A program made the position numbers and the translations under genes. This document shows, piece by piece, positions 62,856-64,000 of a DNA stretch of 64,000 nucleotides. Below the pieces are notes generated by a model. It saw only the letters and a program-made list of their open reading frames with translations. It searched no databases and was not told where the DNA came from. The first letter of the stretch is position 1. Each line of letters starts with the position of its first letter. Source of the stretch: Setoptus koraiensis (lineage: Eukaryota > Arthropoda); the NCBI GenBank assembly GCA_048013815.1, contig CM106586.1:24428001-24492000 (forward strand), in the 5' to 3' direction.

Positions 62856-63881
62856 CTAACATTTGCCGTTTATGTCATTGTTGTTAATGTTGTTTAAGTG
62901 TCGCTCAATAACGCAAAATCGACAACCAACAAAATATAAGCAGTTAGTTGGCATAACGGCAACGGTTTTATAGGTGACGCACAGGTTATAGCGAGGACAA
63001 ACGAGCAATAGATAGAGAGACAATTAATTAATTAACGTGCTTCATCTGTGTTACCTGTGTTATATTGCGTAATATACGTATTATTGCGTAATATTACGTA
63101 ATATTACGTTAGTTATGATGTGTTAGTTTCGAATGTTGCTTAATGAGAATTGTGACTCGGCGATGGGCACGCATTGAGTGTGTGTGTGCGTGTGTGTTTT
63201 ATCCGCACATTTAATAAGTTGTTGCAGCAATAATCAACTGACAGTTGGTTAGCTGCTGGCTGAGGCTGGCAAGTTGTGTATTGAGAGTGGTTCAAGTGCC
63301 GCTCGCATGCTGCAACAAACTTGTCTCTGGCCAACGGATTGGTGATTTTCTTTTATATTTGTGGCGCACACAATTGTTATTTGCTGTGGCTGCTTGCGTA
63401 TTGGATATTGGATTATCTTTAATAAATGGAGCGCGCACACATTCTTTGCGAGCTCGCTAACTAAAAGCTGGCCCCGCCGGCCGATAGCTGAAGATGTAAT
63501 TATGGCGCCAATGAGTAGAGAGTAACAACTGCTCTGCTATCATCAAGACCGTGCCTGTAACGTTTGCCAGCTTCATTGCCCGTTCCATTGGTGGCTGTTT
63601 AAATGTTGTTGTCATCTGATTAGACACACTTTAACCTTACACTGGCTCACACGTCACACCACCGTTCCACACCAGGTGATATATGAGCATAAAATGGACA
63701 CAACACACGCATGCGCCTCAACACTCATATAAACAGGTAGTCTATTAGTGATTGCAGCGACAATTTGACAATTGTGAGCACATGACTAACTAAAACTAAA
63801 TGACAAGCCCGTGAGAGAGAGACCGCATTGGACTGCTCTTGTTTGGTATTGTTGTTGGTCAGCTTCACTCACATCAAGTTC
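62856..63881. other. non-coding interval upstream of the RhoGEF exon
   Basis: Presumably an intron of the RhoGEF gene or intergenic DNA. It contains a GTGTGTGCGTGTGTGT run near 63179-63196 and a cluster of TTRCGTAA sites listed separately. No coding exon seen. Confidence 0.5.
63064..63111. promoter_or_regulatory. cluster of PAR-bZIP-like sites
   Basis: ATTGCGTAAT at 63064 and 63083, ATTACGTAAT at 63093 and ATTACGTTA at 63103. These match the palindromic TTRCGTAA type bound by PAR-domain and C/EBP bZIP factors. The last three start 19, 29 and 39 bp after the first, so they are 10 bp apart, one helical turn. Confidence 0.4.
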
Positions 63882-64000
63882 ATGCCGCCGACGGCCAACA
63901 GCAACAACAGCACCAACGGCACCAACGGCACCAACGGCACCAACGGCAACAACGGCAACAACAGTAACGACAGTAACAATACTCTAATTGAACCCAAGCT
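63882..64000 (+). CDS. possible N-terminal coding exon, Asn/Thr/Gly-rich, runs off the window
   Basis: An ATG at 63882 opens a frame that stays open to the window end: MPPTANSNNS, then NGT repeats from a 9-bp minisatellite (ACCAACGGC), then SNDSNNTLIEPK. Low-complexity N-termini of this kind are common in this genome (compare the RhoGEF and glycosyltransferase). It could equally be a non-coding minisatellite. No function can be given. Confidence 0.3.
   Translation, partial: MPPTANSNNSTNGTNGTNGTNGNNGNNSNDSNNTLIEPK

Overview
The window is a piece of invertebrate animal genome, most likely arthropod. The host genes contain GT-AG introns of roughly 50 to 820 bp and carry long Asn, Gln and Thr runs. 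TTG/CAA microsatellites are frequent. The transposon mix is copia-type LTR elements, hAT DNA transposons, Helentron-like elements and short terminal-inverted-repeat (TIR) elements. Two blocks of exactly 500 N (39433-39932 and 57510-58009) are scaffolding gaps of unknown true size.

Layout. Positions 1-14659 are AT-rich non-coding DNA with microsatellites and a few hairpins. At 14660-17422 (+) an intact single-exon gene encodes a family 92 glycosyltransferase. About 17.9-52.1 kb is a dense transposon nest. From 52.1 to 54.4 kb I see nothing. At 54449-57509 (-) are the last three exons of a MyTH4-FERM myosin tail, and at 58010-62855 (-) four exons of a PLEKHG5-type RhoGEF. The gap between these two genes must hide the end of one and the start of the other. 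At the right edge a new Asn-rich reading frame (63882 onward, +) runs off the window.

The nest holds several families that can be dated by nesting. (1) hAT elements. hAT1 (22246-26486) carries an intact 643-aa transposase and, divergently transcribed, a 198-aa signal-peptide/transmembrane protein, with a large inverted repeat between them. A second, broken element, hAT3 (44153 to about 49345), repeats this plan: a 514-aa envelope-like glycoprotein with a furin-type site and a C-terminal membrane anchor, an inverted repeat, and the zinc-binding N-terminus of a transposase. A DNA transposon that carries a membrane or envelope-like gene on a shared inverted-repeat promoter is the most unusual system here. 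hAT2 (40910-43492) is a deleted element with a perfect 8-bp target-site duplication (TSD). (2) A short TIR family of about 840-880 bp: six complete copies, each with a perfect 8-bp TSD, plus fragments. Most copies share a GC-rich core that can fold into nested stems. Two copies are identical by eye over 839 bp. (3) Helentron-like (HINE) elements: asymmetric inverted repeats, a 3' hairpin, insertion between T and T, and internal tandem repeats of 157 bp or about 115 bp. (4) Copia elements, all broken, plus short LTR-like units preceded by separate chromodomain reading frames.

The nesting is legible. A copia element (about 31.8-37.57 kb, -) was hit by TIR element E (33638-36284), which was then hit by a HINE (33669-35423) carrying a captured copia pol/envelope-like fragment. 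TIR element F sits in an LTR-like unit, and a HINE sits inside the left TSD of hAT2. All readings are by eye; no search or folding program was run.
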